The translations under genes were made by a program, and so were the position numbers. From contig CAVQBJ010000008.1 of NCBI GenBank assembly GCA_963710725.1, forward strand, positions 930,001 to 994,000: a stretch of 64,000 nucleotides of DNA, in the 5' to 3' direction. This document shows positions 63,743 through 64,000 of the stretch, piece after piece. How positions within the stretch are numbered: the stretch's first letter is position 1; every line of letters starts with the position of its first letter. This DNA comes from CAVQBJ01 sp963710725. GTDB taxonomy: Bacteria; Actinomycetota; Thermoleophilia; Solirubrobacterales; Solirubrobacteraceae. The notes beneath the pieces are model-generated. The model was not told where the DNA came from. It saw nothing but the letters and a program-made list of their open reading frames with translations, and made no database searches.

Positions 63743-64000
63743 CTACGCGGCGCCGCCGTGCGGACCCCGGCCGGCTCGACGATGCAGCCATGCGAGCCTG
63801 GTCAGGGTCTGTCCGTCCACCTCGTCGACATCGACGCCGGTGAGATCGCGGATGCGATCCAGACGGTTGCGCAGGGTGTTCCGGTGCGCCGGCAGCGCGG
63901 TCGCTGCCTGGCCCCGATCGAAGCCCTGTTCGACGAGCACGTCGAGCGTCTGTGTGAGCTCGTCCGAGAGGCCCCCGTACACGCGCTCGGACATCTGCGC
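63743..64000 (-). CDS. PucR-type regulator, C-terminal part (cut by window)
   Basis: Only the C-terminal end is in the window. The visible ~85 residues hold the PucR-family helix-turn-helix: TQTLDVLVEQGFDRGQAATA, then LPAHRNTLRNRLDRIRDLTG. An ATG at 63994 is in frame but is probably internal, because this domain is normally at the end of a 350-600-residue protein. PucR-like regulators often govern purine or aromatic catabolism. It converges on the tandem-GGDEF gene. Confidence 0.75.
   Translation of the reverse strand, partial: AQMSERVYGGLSDELTQTLDVLVEQGFDRGQAATALPAHRNTLRNRLDRIRDLTGVDVDEVDGQTLTRLAWLHRRAGRGPHGGAA

Overview
This is a 64-kb stretch of a very GC-rich chromosome (about 70% by eye, strong G/C bias at third codon positions). 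It most likely comes from an actinomycetote. The mix of flagellar genes, many diguanylate cyclases, a monomeric NADP-isocitrate dehydrogenase, a protocatechuate operon and paired Baeyer-Villiger monooxygenase/P450 genes suggests class Thermoleophilia (Solirubrobacterales type). That placement is inference. I see no rRNA, tRNA, transposase, prophage or CRISPR array.

Layout. 1-5.3 kb: a two-component system (response regulator, histidine kinase), an ApbE flavinyltransferase with a membrane-anchored low-complexity partner, and a glycine-rich exported protein, all on the minus strand. A 17-base sequence is repeated exactly upstream of both operons and looks like the regulator's binding site. 5.5-10.8 kb: SRPBCC protein, FlgC-like rod protein, PadR regulator, and the first of three unusual tandem-GGDEF membrane proteins followed by a single-GGDEF protein. 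11-18.5 kb: GT39-type glycosyltransferase, a frameshifted Nudix gene behind a 49-bp nested palindrome, and an SDR/BVMO/TetR/P450 cluster with two matching operators. 18.6-20.3 kb: ECF sigma factor with a DUF4349 partner. 20.3-29.1 kb: two giant secreted TIG-repeat proteins flanking a PAP2 enzyme, with matching promoters. 29.3-32.8 kb: small unknown genes and a PAS-GGDEF protein. 33-36.5 kb: P450 and a GH44 glucanase. 36.6-41.4 kb: a tightly overlapping operon pobA-pcaH-pcaG-pcaB-pcaD-pcaC, converting 4-hydroxybenzoate through protocatechuate toward 3-oxoadipate. 41.5-46 kb: second tandem-GGDEF protein and Idh. 46.1-49.4 kb: secreted protein, a 50-residue acidic peptide with an internal VVGG, flagellin with structured leader and 3' hairpins, and an ABM-like protein. 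49.6-51.8 kb: membrane protein/epimerase/cupin operon. 51.9-57.4 kb: GGDEF protein, DUF1269 protein, HDOD-LuxR fusion and GGDEF-EAL protein. 57.6-61.3 kb: TetR and a second BVMO-P450 pair. 61.4-63.7 kb: third tandem-GGDEF protein. 63.7 kb to the end: PucR-type regulator cut by the window.

Themes. Seven proteins carry ten GGDEF domains and there is only one EAL domain, so the window is strongly weighted to c-di-GMP synthesis. The most distinctive element is the family of three ~750-residue proteins, each made of two fused membrane-plus-GGDEF halves. Oxidative catabolism is the second theme: three P450s, two BVMOs, an SDR, PobA and protocatechuate dioxygenase, each block apparently under local palindromic operators. 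No P450 redox partner (ferredoxin or reductase) lies in the window.
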